A stretch of DNA of 51,049 bases from a virus: positions 1 to 51,049 of the IMG/VR virus record IMGVR_UViG_3300034102_000212, one strand, 5' to 3'. The position numbers were made by a program, and so were the translations under genes. The notes beneath the pieces were generated by a model, which saw nothing but the letters and a program-made list of their open reading frames with translations, did not search any database and was not told the origin of the DNA. Below are positions 16,201-25,398 of the stretch, piece by piece; the stretch's first letter is position 1, and each line of letters starts with the position of its first letter.

Positions 16201-19200
16201 CTCAGAGCAGCTGCGTTAGGTGTTAGAGAAGGAGGAGCTTGCAAGATTAAGTGAGTGTTAGCTAGGGTATGCCCAAGCACGTTATCAAACCCGACTAGCT
16301 TAGAGATTAAGCGGATAAACTTATCCCAGAAAGAAACTGCACCGTCGTACTTAATCTGCGATAGTTGTTCTTGGAACTGACGGTTAGACATAGCCTCGGC
16401 TACAAACTCATCTAGGTTCTTAATACCATAGGCATACATAGAGTTAAGGCGTGCTTTACCTTCTTTAGAAAGAACAACTTCTACAATCTTTTCTTTGCCG
16501 TCTATTATCTTTGTTTCGTAGCGAGTCGGCGTATAGTCACGTGCTTTCTCCCACAACTTATTGAGTTCACCTACAGCTCTTTGTTGCGCTGGGGTTAGCT
16601 TAGTAAAGTTGTCTGGGTTTAGCGCCCAAGAAGTAGCGGCATGAGTAACCTCATGGATGAACGTATAGTTAGACGCACCACCTAGGTTTGTGTTTAAGTT
16701 AATGGCATCTAAATGCGGGAAGTAAGTTCCCGGTGTATCTAGGAGGTATACACCCTCTTCGTATGCTTCTAACAACACATCTATCTGACCGATAATCGGC
16801 TCAATATCTACGCCTTTAAACTTGCCAGACTTCAACATCTGCAGTGCTAGGTATGTATCACGGATACCTTTGCCCTTAAACGCTGTGTTGTATAGCTCAG
16901 GGTACACCGCCTCAAGTAGCTTATCTAGCTGTGTGCGTGTATCGCCGAACTCGGCGTTGATGTAGTTGCTAACTAGTTGTTCTTGCCCATTAAACTGCAC
17001 AGATGTCGCTAGTGGTAACTCAGCCAAGCGTGCCGCAGCTCTACCTAAGTAAGTAGACTTATCTCCAGCTAAAGCTTTTAACGCACCTTGGATGTCGTTG
17101 CGGTCAATAAACTCTTGTACGGCTGGGTGCATTGGGGCAAAAGAAATAAAACCTGGGCGGGTAAACTGACCCATACCAGGCTGAACAGTTGCAGTTCTAT
17201 CAAATCCTTCTTCTTTACCAGACGGCGCACGAGAGATACTTGCTACATACGTAGAAGCTACCTCTGGTTTTCTTCTAGGCTTTGTGTCTCTAGTCTTATC
17301 AGCAAATCTTTCTCCACGGCGAGTCATGCGCTGGAACTCTTTTACCGTTGCCATAAAGCGTCTGTATTGTTGCTGAGGTAGGTTTTCTTCTACCCACGTT
17401 TTAAACAATTCGGCGTTTTCTTTGGTCTCACCTTTACGGATTGCACCTTTAAACTTGTCGTCTATTTCTACGCCTAGGTCGTACGCTGCAGAGCGCATAG
17501 ACATGTTGTACGGGTCAGCGCCAACTACTTTTCTAGTGAAGTAGATATAAGCAGCTTTCTCTTCTGGGGTACGCTGGCTGCTAGGTGTTTTCTCTAAAGT
17601 AGTCAACGCCTGCATAATACGTGGCGTCATTTCCTGGATACTCTTGTCCGTAAACGGAACTGCTCCAGTTTCTTCGCCGAGCGCATATTGTTCGTAGCTA
17701 GTAAGTACGTCGTCTAGCTGTGCACGGAAGTCTTTAATACCTCTAACGGTATTTAACTTAGGGAAGTTTACTAACTGAGACAACGCCATCTTCTGCTGCT
17801 CAGCATTCATTTGAGGTAACTTAGCCAATACCTCTGGTATAGAAGCGCTAGCACTTTCTGGGGTAACACTGGCTTTATTAAAGAAGTCGTCTATTAAAGC
17901 AGACTTTAATTGCAATTCTCTATCTGATAACTCAGCGGATACGTCTGGTACTTTAACACCAGGAGCTCTGCCTTGAACCATCTTTGCAGGTTGGCCGAAG
18001 AACTCACGCAAGTCCTCAAGCATACCTTTAACTTCAGAGTTGTAGTTTGTAACCTGCTGCGGCGTAGCTGTGTCTGGCTTTAATGCACTTAAGAAGTTTG
18101 TAACTGCATCTAATGGGCGGTTAGTATCAGCAGCAAAGTTAAGCTTAGCTCTAGGGATATTATCTGCAATAGAGCGTTCCGTAGTTTCATCTGCTTGACC
18201 AAAGTCAAACCCACCTTGAGAAGGTGCAGGTAGTGGTTTAGCTACAGCAGGGGACGCCTCTAATTGCTTAAGTTCAGCGTTTAATCGTTCAATGTATTCG
18301 ATAGCACCAGGAATGCGGTCGTCATCTGGGTTAATCTGAGACTCTTCAATAACAAACGCCTGAGCTTCTTTAATCTTAGCCACTAACTCTTGACGTGTTG
18401 CTATCTGCTCTTCAGTTAATTTAGGTGGCGCTGGAGGCGGAACTGGCGGTGCTGTTTCAGAAACAGGTGGTGTTGTCACTGCCGCAGGAGTTTCCTCACT
18501 AATAGCTGGTGCACTACCTTGTTGGTCAAAGTCTAATGTAAACTGCTCTGTAGCTTTTCCTGTTCCAACATCGCTAGGAGGTATCTCAGTTCCTGCCACG
18601 TCTCCTTCGGCAACTGGAGTAGTTCCTGGGGCGGCTCCGCCTGATTCGTCAAAACCAGGAAGGCTAAGCTGACGAGCTCCGGTGTCAAGTCCAATTCCTG
18701 CATCTGTGCCTCCGGCTTGTTGAAGTGCGGTAGTGCCAGGAGCAGCAGCTTCTCTAGCTGCAGGTAGTTCTGCTCTGTATCCACCATATGTTTGTGCTGC
18801 ACGAGACCCGCCACCCAAGCCACCACCAACTGCGGCTCCGCCGAATAGCGCTTCTATGTATTCACTCTTAGCTTCTTCGTCGTCTAAGGCTAATCCTGCC
18901 TGCCAACGCTCAGCAACTTGTTCTAAAAACTCAGTCGGCGCTTCTGCAATCACACCAACCGTAGCACCTTTAAGCGCACCTTTACCAACTTCTTTAGCAA
19001 CGGTGCCAGCACCAACCTCGCCAAGTACTCTACGTTTAGCTAGTTCTGCAGTGGCTTCTTTACCTGCGTTTTTACCGATGCTACTTATACCAGCAGCAAA
19101 TCTATCTGCAAAGTAGCCGAAAGGCGCAGTAGTTCCAGCAGTTATAGCAGCTTTAGCAAGTTCAAGTTCTTCTGGGTCTTTTCTATTTTCAGCTTGGCGT

Positions 19201-19748
19201 ACTAAGAAGTTACCAAACTGTTGTACACCGTAAGTAGCAATACCAGCAATAGTACCGCCGACAGGTGTAAGGAACGGAGAAGTAGCTGCACCGACCGCAA
19301 GAGGGCCAGCCATCTGAGGAGCGGACTGTAATAACTGCTCACCGATGTAAGAAGGAACTTTGCCAGCAGCAGATAGTAAACCTTCTTTTTCGTAGATTCT
19401 ACCGATGTCAGCAGCAGATAAAGTTTTGCTACCTTCACGTTCTTCTAAACGTTTTTGTTCTTGTATACCCTGCATACGAGCACGGGCTGCTTCAGTATCA
19501 CCAGTTAGTGTTTCTTTGGCTAAACCTAGACCACCAAGCATCTCTCCAAACGACTCAATGCCTCGTTTACCTGCAGCAGCTAAACGCTCACCAGCGCCTA
19601 GTTCTTCGGGGTTAACCCTAGGCTGAGGAGGAGCTGCGCCAATATTTGGATAGGCAGATAGAATCTTTTGCTTAGCCGCAGACGGGTCAACGTCGTCAGG
19701 GATATTCTCTACCAGCGTCCCATCAGGTAGGCGGATACTATAGGCCAT
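13257..19748 (-). CDS. Giant internal virion protein with metallopeptidase-like motif, 2163 aa
   Basis: The last and largest gene of the right arm, probably a protein packaged in the virion and ejected with the DNA. The N-terminus (MAYSIRLPDGTLVENIPDDV) is a short module seen at the start of large phage virion proteins. Residues about 40-330 contain Gly/Ala-rich hydrophobic stretches that could contact membranes; about 340-530 is a Pro/Ala/Glu-rich linker. A zinc-peptidase-like motif, FIHEVTHAATSW, lies at His1032-His1036, preceded by LNTNLGGASNYT. The C-terminal half is a long alpha-helical region with further hydrophobic segments (about 1630-1660 and 1880-1920). Size and position recall T7 gp16-like ejection proteins and large polyvalent proteins, but the catalytic activity is inferred from one motif. 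Confidence 0.85.
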   Translation of the reverse strand: MAYSIRLPDGTLVENIPDDVDPSAAKQKILSAYPNIGAAPPQPRVNPEELGAGERLAAAGKRGIESFGEMLGGLGLAKETLTGDTEAARARMQGIQEQKRLEEREGSKTLSAADIGRIYEKEGLLSAAGKVPSYIGEQLLQSAPQMAGPLAVGAATSPFLTPVGGTIAGIATYGVQQFGNFLVRQAENRKDPEELELAKAAITAGTTAPFGYFADRFAAGISSIGKNAGKEATAELAKRRVLGEVGAGTVAKEVGKGALKGATVGVIAEAPTEFLEQVAERWQAGLALDDEEAKSEYIEALFGGAAVGGGLGGGSRAAQTYGGYRAELPAAREAAAPGTTALQQAGGTDAGIGLDTGARQLSLPGFDESGGAAPGTTPVAEGDVAGTEIPPSDVGTGKATEQFTLDFDQQGSAPAISEETPAAVTTPPVSETAPPVPPPAPPKLTEEQIATRQELVAKIKEAQAFVIEESQINPDDDRIPGAIEYIERLNAELKQLEASPAVAKPLPAPSQGGFDFGQADETTERSIADNIPRAKLNFAADTNRPLDAVTNFLSALKPDTATPQQVTNYNSEVKGMLEDLREFFGQPAKMVQGRAPGVKVPDVSAELSDRELQLKSALIDDFFNKASVTPESASASIPEVLAKLPQMNAEQQKMALSQLVNFPKLNTVRGIKDFRAQLDDVLTSYEQYALGEETGAVPFTDKSIQEMTPRIMQALTTLEKTPSSQRTPEEKAAYIYFTRKVVGADPYNMSMRSAAYDLGVEIDDKFKGAIRKGETKENAELFKTWVEENLPQQQYRRFMATVKEFQRMTRRGERFADKTRDTKPRRKPEVASTYVASISRAPSGKEEGFDRTATVQPGMGQFTRPGFISFAPMHPAVQEFIDRNDIQGALKALAGDKSTYLGRAAARLAELPLATSVQFNGQEQLVSNYINAEFGDTRTQLDKLLEAVYPELYNTAFKGKGIRDTYLALQMLKSGKFKGVDIEPIIGQIDVLLEAYEEGVYLLDTPGTYFPHLDAINLNTNLGGASNYTFIHEVTHAATSWALNPDNFTKLTPAQQRAVGELNKLWEKARDYTPTRYETKIIDGKEKIVEVVLSKEGKARLNSMYAYGIKNLDEFVAEAMSNRQFQEQLSQIKYDGAVSFWDKFIRLISKLVGFDNVLGHTLANTHLILQAPPSLTPNAAALSANKSMLSSLTGSRKVGDSGAGIARMVSNTFSNRPSWDFMKESMPFWLDSLKDATRQHFLGAFTLRQLQDMIGHKLPQFKGFINQTEKMLEDRSAILNTTSEITTKWQKFQSNFPKLAEKLNLLMIDATVDGIDPSLTNGKSGNGPIDAAWNKIGPEGQQIYNEVKSFYEKRLKEYIEVILQRKAESLRLEGVSDANIPNHPEYVKIKDHFSQHVLKPYFPLRRFGRYWLQFGKGKDKEFYQFESAIDRNMFASKRKEELKGTKEMDMGNNVRKMVESNIQDFEFLKDLKKMIRATEGTTKDKYQQNLEESLEQLYLMTLPDRSVRKMFLNRQGIQGMNSDMLRAFTSSAFHMAYQHSRFKHSAKLYSLVDAARGYMDGQEPKDKKVLRDYINELEKRLDFIMDPPDTGTIPSTLSNASFIWYMTAPASALVNMLGVPAVGIPVIGARFGNANAAKKVFEFTKKFSKAGFRDKQGDLAFPSLSNKAGLLSPLQQKAYDQFVADGLIDITLSHDLVGQAEAPSNLYTGRGQRMMKILSGAFHGAEKFNREVVAMSSFDLAMEYYAKPQNGGYKGDKLVGKAIEVAKELTYRSMFDYSTLNKPRYFQSATAKVVLQFKQFSQQMTYMLARSAYEGFYKEFDANERTDIGKEINATQRINNEPEYSGDALQKQIDKYITDLRVEGKKRLMGTLGMTFLFAGATGLPGWWALGKTMEALNAVFGDEDEADKPFDFNNWFKNWAAETFGGYVGDSISRGVVTQTLGVNLADRMGLNDLWFRDARNSPDEVTAFQAFLVNLMGPSVGLGVNAMEALKQVKDGHLWRGAETASPAIIKNALKGIRLSDTFGDGKATTIRGNVLVDDLGIGEVASQAIGFAPERVAQRQKANIEMKTAEQEILQKRQSLLNAYFMAFDNQDSDMLERVSDKISRFNRSNPAVGIKGSNLSRSIRDKYRQRMIAQLTGGMNINKKLMSDLGGMAEYGNPD

Positions 19749-19757
19749 GAGGCTCCC

Positions 19758-22433
19758 TTATTTAATTGCGTTAAAGTCTATTACTTTACCAGGTGCTGCA
19801 GCTTGTGAGCCAATTACTCCGCCCGTTGTTGGGTCAACGTTATATCGTTGATAAACAGCTGCAAGCATTTGAGCAGCTTTTTGCCTATCTTCAGGCTTCT
19901 TACTAGCTGCTAGCTGCATATACCCACCAGGAGTCGTATCTTCTTTAAGCATCTTGATAGCAGCGTCGGCTTTAGTTAAACGCACTAAGTCTTCATCAGC
20001 GCCTGAGTAGGCCTTGCGGAATGCCTCAAACGTTGGTTTACGACCTGCAGCTACTTCACCTTCAGCAAACTTAGCGTACATCTTCTCAAACTCACCAGGT
20101 CGGCTAGCAACTTGAAGTCTGTTCTTACGGTCTTCAGCACTTGTATAAAGTTTCTCAGCAGCTTCAAGGTCGCCACGAGCCTCAGCGCGTCTAGCTTTCT
20201 CAAGGTCGGCTTGTACCTTCATACCTTCTACTCGCATTCTATCTTGCTCTTTACGAGCTGCGCCTTCACCTTTAGCAAATCCGCCTAGAGCTTCTGACGC
20301 TGCTCCTAGCATTGGGCCTGCAGTAGAACCAAACTTAGCAAAAGCTTCAGCCATGCGCAAGTAGCGGTCGGCTTCGCTTTGTTTACCTAAGCCAGCTTGG
20401 CGTTCTTCCAAAGCTTTCATAAGCGCTTCGTTCTTCTCACCAGGACCATCAATGCCTAGACGTTTTCTACGAGCTGCTAATGCTGCATCAATACCTGTTT
20501 CGTCTTGGTTAGCCGCTAGTGCCCCTCCTGCTGGTGCAGCTGCTGAAGGTGGTAGGTTTGATTTTGGTTGGTTAGCTCTTAGTGCTGCACCTAAACCAGC
20601 CTCTTCTCTATCAATAGCGTCTGGGTCAAATTTAAACCCAGCTTGCTGTTTAGCTTTAGCCGCTTCGGTTTCTTTACGTACAGCAGCTTCAGCCTTTGCT
20701 GCAGCTATGTCTCGGTCATCTTTTTTCTGCTCTTCTTTTGACGTCGTAAACATGCCACGCTTGGCATCACGCGCATCTGAAGCTTTTCTAAAACCAACTG
20801 CTTGCTCTTCTGGAGACTTATTAACAGCTTCAGTGATTGGGTCATACACAAATTTCTTGTATGCTCTAGCGCCGCTTTGAATTGGGTCAAAGTTTCTTAG
20901 TGTAAACAAATCACTAAATCCCTGTTTAATAGCTTCATTGTTAGCACGGATTTTATCTAATTCAGACATTTCTTGGACTTGACTACCATCTTCTCCGTTA
21001 AACGCAATGATGCCGCCACCAGCCATGTTAGTCATTAGGCCGCCAGTATTTGCTCTAGCGATACCTTCTTCACGCATGCGCTCCATAATCATTTCTTTAG
21101 CTTGCGGGCTTTTAGTTTGGGCTAATAACGCTTGTAGACCTTTAGCGCCACCTGCATCACCAATGTTATCAATTTTATTTTCTAAGCTAGCTCTAACTCC
21201 ACCACCAGATGCGTACTCTTTAATAGCGCCACCTTCACGCTTCATAGCACCGTATAGTGATGCGCCAGTACCTAATAAGCCAATGCCTTGTTGCAATGCG
21301 CTCGGCTGAGCTTGATACTGCTGAGTAGACATACCCTGCATAGGTAAGCCACGAAGCAAGTTGGACATAGTCGACAACTGCATGTATGGGTACTGTTGAG
21401 CAGTAGCGTAGTCTTGAATAGCCTGATTGATAATACCTTGTTGGTATTGCTGCTGTTGCTGACCAGTTTGTTGTTGGAAGCCCATACGAGCTAAATCGGC
21501 TTGCTGTTGTGTGCTACCTAAATTACCTAATGTAGACGCGGCTTGGCCTGCTCCAGCGTAACCAGCTTGTTGTGCACCAACACCTTGGAGGCCTTGGCCG
21601 ATACCCTGCATTCCAGTCTGAACACCTTGCAAGCCTGTTTGAATACCTTGCAAACCTAAATTAGCACCAAACTGCTGGGCTTGCATAGCCTTATCAAAAG
21701 CTGACTGAGACCCTTGAGCCTGAATGTTAGATAGATTAGATAGTAAATTCTTTTCACGTTCTGCTTGAGCCAAAGCTTGGCGAGCACCACCATAAGTACC
21801 TTGACGAGCTGCACCTAGATTAGTTGCTTGTTGAGCTAATTGAGCTTCGCGTACTGCCGCGTTCTTAGCAACATCTGTAACAGCTTGTTGATAAGGGGAC
21901 ATATAAGACTGCATTGCACGTGGGTCAGTTACTTGTTGAGCGTACTGTTGCCCCGCGCTAAACGCTGGAGCTGCGGCTGATGCACCTGCCAAACCTAAAC
22001 CAGCCCCTTGCTGCCCGTACATACCCGCTTGTTGCGTAGTGCCTAATTGCCCCATACCAGACATAGCAGCTAAGCCAGTAGCTGGAGCAAACTGCCCAGG
22101 AGTCTGCATCTGCCCGGCTTGGTTATATACACTTTGCTGTAGTCCTGTAGGTCCGGCAAAATAATCTTGTGGGTTAGATGAATACGGTTGATATGGCTTA
22201 AAGCCTGTAATTTGGTCACCACTAGTTGTGAACAACTGATTCTGAGCAGCGCCCAGCATGTTCATTACATATGGTTTAGCGTATTCAGGTAGATTAGTCT
22301 GATAAGCTGTTGTTTGTGTTGGACCACCACCGCCACCACCTTTGCCACCTTCTAATGTAGCCGGAGCACGGCCAAATCCACGCTTCTCAAAAGCGCGTTC
22401 AGGTAACATATCAAAGTGTGCATTAAGCCGCAT
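19758..22433 (-). CDS. Large Gln/Ala-rich internal virion protein, 891 aa
   Basis: N-terminal 380 residues are rich in Gln, Ala, Gly and Tyr with repeating segments such as LQGIQTGLQGVQTGMQGIGQ, typical of a flexible helical virion component. The middle holds four copies of a short double-glycine motif (KREGGAIKEY, YASGGGVRAS, ANTGGLMTNM, MAGGGIIAF at about residues 398-475). The C-terminal half is charged coiled coil (QADLEKARRAEARGDLEAAE) ending in a globular piece. It overlaps the acetyltransferase-like gene by 11 nt. The role is probably an internal or ejection protein acting with the 2163-residue product. Confidence 0.8.
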   Translation of the reverse strand: MRLNAHFDMLPERAFEKRGFGRAPATLEGGKGGGGGGPTQTTAYQTNLPEYAKPYVMNMLGAAQNQLFTTSGDQITGFKPYQPYSSNPQDYFAGPTGLQQSVYNQAGQMQTPGQFAPATGLAAMSGMGQLGTTQQAGMYGQQGAGLGLAGASAAAPAFSAGQQYAQQVTDPRAMQSYMSPYQQAVTDVAKNAAVREAQLAQQATNLGAARQGTYGGARQALAQAEREKNLLSNLSNIQAQGSQSAFDKAMQAQQFGANLGLQGIQTGLQGVQTGMQGIGQGLQGVGAQQAGYAGAGQAASTLGNLGSTQQQADLARMGFQQQTGQQQQQYQQGIINQAIQDYATAQQYPYMQLSTMSNLLRGLPMQGMSTQQYQAQPSALQQGIGLLGTGASLYGAMKREGGAIKEYASGGGVRASLENKIDNIGDAGGAKGLQALLAQTKSPQAKEMIMERMREEGIARANTGGLMTNMAGGGIIAFNGEDGSQVQEMSELDKIRANNEAIKQGFSDLFTLRNFDPIQSGARAYKKFVYDPITEAVNKSPEEQAVGFRKASDARDAKRGMFTTSKEEQKKDDRDIAAAKAEAAVRKETEAAKAKQQAGFKFDPDAIDREEAGLGAALRANQPKSNLPPSAAAPAGGALAANQDETGIDAALAARRKRLGIDGPGEKNEALMKALEERQAGLGKQSEADRYLRMAEAFAKFGSTAGPMLGAASEALGGFAKGEGAARKEQDRMRVEGMKVQADLEKARRAEARGDLEAAEKLYTSAEDRKNRLQVASRPGEFEKMYAKFAEGEVAAGRKPTFEAFRKAYSGADEDLVRLTKADAAIKMLKEDTTPGGYMQLAASKKPEDRQKAAQMLAAVYQRYNVDPTTGGVIGSQAAAPGKVIDFNAIK

Positions 22434-22860
22434 GTTTTAACTCCCTAATCCATTTACAATCGGCTTTGTTCATCGTTAATATCACAATGTCGCCGCCGTT
22501 ATCGTGAAGACCATCAAATCTGATTTCTTCTTTAAATCCTAGTTTTACATCAAAGTTCATAGCTTTTTCGTTTTTACTGTTTACTAAAGCAAATGTTTTT
22601 TCAACACCACAATAGTTAAACGGATAATCAAACGCAGCTTGTACTAAACCTCTGTTAATTGGTTTACCGCATAAATTTACAACGTGCATTTGGCATGTTT
22701 TGCCTATAAACGCAGTATACCCAACTACCCACTCAATTTCATTACTTTCATTAACCCAAAATATTGCTTTTAAATCCCCACAAGGTTCGACGCCAACTTC
22801 TTTTAGCAGTATGTTTGCTGCTATTTGTAGCGCTTGTGGGTCTAAAGCCATCTTTATCAT
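22423..22860 (-). CDS. GNAT-like N-acetyltransferase
   Basis: 145-residue protein with the layout of short phage GNAT proteins: KAIFWVNESNEIEWVVGYTAF, then MHVVNLCGKPINRGLVQAAF, then FALVNSKNEKAMNFDVKLGF, where the Asn and the KLGF end of the acetyl-CoA-binding helix are typical. It starts in an ATGA overlap with the Gly-rich gene; an internal ATG at 22851 is an alternative. It sits between virion genes, so it may modify a virion or host protein; substrate unknown. Confidence 0.75.
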   Translation of the reverse strand: MIKMALDPQALQIAANILLKEVGVEPCGDLKAIFWVNESNEIEWVVGYTAFIGKTCQMHVVNLCGKPINRGLVQAAFDYPFNYCGVEKTFALVNSKNEKAMNFDVKLGFKEEIRFDGLHDNGGDIVILTMNKADCKWIRELKHAA

Positions 22861-23648
22861 TCTTTAAGAATCCTGCAAAGTTCTTTAAAAGTAATTTCAC
22901 CGCGTTTATAAGATTGCGCTGCTTTGCGTTGTTTATCAATTAGACCACCAGCACGCTCACCGCCGCCATCTCCACCGCCGCCACCGCCGCCGCCATCTCC
23001 ACCGCCGCCATCACCACTACCGCCACCACCATCACCACTACCGCCACCACCATCTCCACTACCGCCACCACCATCTCCACTACCGCCACCACCGTCACCA
23101 CCACCGTCGCCACCACCGTCGCCACCACCACTATCTGGTAAACCACTGAATACATCACTAACTTTTGGCTCACCATACATCTTAACCGGCGTAAAAGTTG
23201 TTGGGACGTTTGGCCTATTAGCTGCAGCTGCTTGTAATGCTGCTTGTAAACCAGAGTCCAAGTTATTATTCGGCACTGTTTGTGTCCCAGCAGCTTGCTG
23301 AACTGGCGCTTGTCTTCCAGCGATATAGTTACCTAGTGCTGTTATGCTGGCTAAATCATTGCCCATAGAAGGTAAAAGCTGACCCATTTGTGGCATGTTT
23401 TGCCCAAACTGCTGCAAGTACGCTTCGGCGTAAGGGTTAGTCCCCGCCGCGCTAGGTTGGTTCTGTGGGGCTGGGTTAGCGTAATTAGGTGTTTGAGCTG
23501 GTAGCCTATATACTTCACTTGTTCTAACAGGTGCTTCTCCAACAGGAGTTCCACCTTGGGCTCTAACTTTGTTTGCGTCATTACGCGCAGCGGTATCCCA
23601 ACCACCAGCCTCCATTGCGCGAAATAAATCTCTAAATGACCCACCCAT
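22857..23648 (-). CDS. Virion-associated protein with Gly/Asp tandem repeats
   Basis: 263 residues. The first 165 residues are Gln/Ala/Pro-rich (AEAYLQQFGQNMPQMGQLLP; NYIAGRQAPVQQAAGTQTVP). Residues about 168-232 are almost pure Gly and Asp with a 7-residue unit GDGGGGS repeated in tandem, encoded by 21-nt repeats. The C-terminal 35 residues form a basic helical end (DKQRKAAQSYKRGEITFKEL). A short C-terminal motif of this kind (RGEITxxE) could bind a partner. Probably an internal or tail-associated structural protein. Confidence 0.7.
   Translation of the reverse strand: MGGSFRDLFRAMEAGGWDTAARNDANKVRAQGGTPVGEAPVRTSEVYRLPAQTPNYANPAPQNQPSAAGTNPYAEAYLQQFGQNMPQMGQLLPSMGNDLASITALGNYIAGRQAPVQQAAGTQTVPNNNLDSGLQAALQAAAANRPNVPTTFTPVKMYGEPKVSDVFSGLPDSGGGDGGGDGGGDGGGGSGDGGGGSGDGGGGSGDGGGGSGDGGGGDGGGGGGGGDGGGERAGGLIDKQRKAAQSYKRGEITFKELCRILKE
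22975..23135 (-). repeat. Tandem coding repeat (GGX / 21-nt units)
   Basis: On the + strand the region is a run of CCACCACCATCACCACTACC-like units, about 21 nt each, inside the Gly/Asp-rich protein. Repeats of this size stay in frame when their number changes, so copy number may vary between isolates or drift during assembly. Confidence 0.85.
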
Positions 23649-23658
23649 AATTTACTCC

Positions 23659-25086
23659 TTAAGCCGGCATGTATTTATCTGCTTTAACCGCTGGCGCTTG
23701 TTTCTTTTTGCCTGTACGCGCAGTACGTATCTTATCCATCATGCTATATAACTTCTTAGCGCCAGCATCAGTAGAGCCATTACCAAGATGCGACACAACA
23801 TCAGCAGGGACAACAAACTCACCGTCGGCTAATCTAGCTGGCTGCTTACGGCCAATAGTGGCAGGGATGCTATCAGACATACCATCGCCAGGACCTTTAA
23901 GCATTCTTCCACCATCTGAGTAGCCCCCTAAAGAACCACCTTGTGCCATAGCTAGTTCACCTAAACCACGCACTTGCGGCATCTTAGCTTCGTAATTTTT
24001 AGGCATGTTAGCTGCTTTGTTAATCTTAGCCATACGTTTTTTAGCCGCGTCATAGGCGCCTAAGCTGGCTGTGTCATCGTCAGTATCTTTATAAATACCA
24101 TCACCAAGACTCATAGTCTTCATCTTTAGGTCACCACCAGCTGCATAAGCTGCAATACCACCAGAAGCCATACCTACATCACCCATAGGTTCATCGTCGT
24201 AAGTGCCGCCAGAAGACATCATAACGTCACCACCAGCTGCATAACCTAAGCCAGTTGGTCTGTAATATGGTTGTGGTTGGCGCGGCACATATCCACTAAA
24301 GTTAGGTGATAAGCTATAACGATATGGTGCGCCTTTGTAACGCTCTTCTTCTTCAGGTGCGCCTGGAATTGGCGGTACTTCAGGGGTCATTGCATTAGCT
24401 ACAGTTGCGCCGAGAGCTGGTACAGAGCCAGTTGGCATTGCGTTGTACATTTCTTTACCGGCAGTCATTGGGTTTGCCGCTACGTTTTGAGCACCCGCTT
24501 GCATATTAGCGAAAGAAGGGGCTGCGCCTTGCTGATAAGCGGTAGAGAAGTTTTGTACTTTGGTCGGGTCTAGAGGGGTTTGCCCTATGTTTGCGGCATC
24601 AAACGAGTTAATACCTATTGAGCTACCTACACCGGTATCAGCTGTCAATGCTCGTGTCATTCCTTCTGTTGTACCCATAGTAGCAGCATCTGAACCAACT
24701 GCACTGGCACCAGATTCTAAACCAGCTGCAGTACCACCAACGCTAGACAAACCTTGAGCCAACCCAGCGCCACCATAAGCGCCTAGACCAGCCATTAAAC
24801 CTTTACCAATATCGCCCGTGCGTATTGTCTCAAATCCACCCGTTGCTAGCGCAGCGCCCATAGGGCCTATGAATGGAGTTAAAGCAGCACCAGCTATCAT
24901 AGGCAGTATCTTCTTTAAAAAACTAGCCTCGGCTAAACCTGTATCAGGGTTAATACTTAGTGAGCCGCCGTGTGCCATTGCAATAGCTTGCAGGCCTTTT
25001 ACTTCGCCTGGAGACATGTGGACAAGCATTGAATCGCCATCGCGACCTTTAGATGCTAGGTGTTTTGCTGCATGATGTAGGCTCAT
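23659..25086 (-). CDS. Virion protein with repeated double-glycine motifs, 475 aa
   Basis: The N-terminus (MSLHHAAKHLASKGRDGDSM) precedes a hydrophobic segment (about 57-90, FLKKILPMIAGAALTPFIGP) able to interact with membranes. The C-terminal half carries seven copies of a short motif of the form (M/Y)xxGG: MAHGGSL, YAAGGDV, MSSGGTY, MASGGIA, YAAGGDL, MAQGGSL and YSDGGRM. It ends with a module that recurs in environmental phage proteins, LADGEFVVPADVVSHLGNGS and KLYSMMDKIRTARTGKKKQ. Probably an internal or tail protein co-ejected with DNA; no enzyme motif seen. Confidence 0.75.
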   Translation of the reverse strand: MSLHHAAKHLASKGRDGDSMLVHMSPGEVKGLQAIAMAHGGSLSINPDTGLAEASFLKKILPMIAGAALTPFIGPMGAALATGGFETIRTGDIGKGLMAGLGAYGGAGLAQGLSSVGGTAAGLESGASAVGSDAATMGTTEGMTRALTADTGVGSSIGINSFDAANIGQTPLDPTKVQNFSTAYQQGAAPSFANMQAGAQNVAANPMTAGKEMYNAMPTGSVPALGATVANAMTPEVPPIPGAPEEEERYKGAPYRYSLSPNFSGYVPRQPQPYYRPTGLGYAAGGDVMMSSGGTYDDEPMGDVGMASGGIAAYAAGGDLKMKTMSLGDGIYKDTDDDTASLGAYDAAKKRMAKINKAANMPKNYEAKMPQVRGLGELAMAQGGSLGGYSDGGRMLKGPGDGMSDSIPATIGRKQPARLADGEFVVPADVVSHLGNGSTDAGAKKLYSMMDKIRTARTGKKKQAPAVKADKYMPA

Positions 25087-25125
25087 TTATGCCCCGCTGG
25101 GTTAATTATGTTGAATATTATCATG

Positions 25126-25398
25126 TTAGACAGTTGTTCCGCTAGCGTTTTTCCACACTGTTCCGTTATACCAAATAGGAATACCTAGCGTAGTGTCATA
25201 GTAAAACTGACCAACCTGCAAACTCTGAGTCGGTCGGTCTGCAGTTATACCGGATTGTGGCGTAGATATAGCAGTTAAAAAAGCATCTAAATTGTTAAAA
25301 TAAATACGTAAATTTTGGTTAAGTTGGTCGTCCCTACGCTGGTCGTACTCAGCTGGGGCAGTTGGCAATGCCGGGGCAACAAACTTTTTAACCGTCAT
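25126..25398 (-). CDS. Small virion-associated protein, 90 aa
   Basis: The first half is helical (QNLRIYFNNLDAFLTAI); the second half ends in TADRPTQSLQVGQFYYDTTL then IPIWYNGTVWKNASGTTV, a pattern often found at the ends of phage fibre and tail proteins (a small beta structure around Gly-x-x-Tyr-Tyr-Asp). It overlaps the gp10-like gene by ATGA, so the two are likely co-assembled. Function not proven. Confidence 0.65.
   Translation of the reverse strand: MTVKKFVAPALPTAPAEYDQRRDDQLNQNLRIYFNNLDAFLTAISTPQSGITADRPTQSLQVGQFYYDTTLGIPIWYNGTVWKNASGTTV

Noticed and set aside
13267-21309. Many + strand frames opposite the giant virion genes
   Set aside because: They lie within long, well-supported - strand frames with clear protein features and show only antisense composition.
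22924-23301. Pro/Ser-rich frame on the + strand
   Set aside because: It is the antisense shadow of the Gly/Asp-rich coding repeats on the - strand and has no coding logic of its own.
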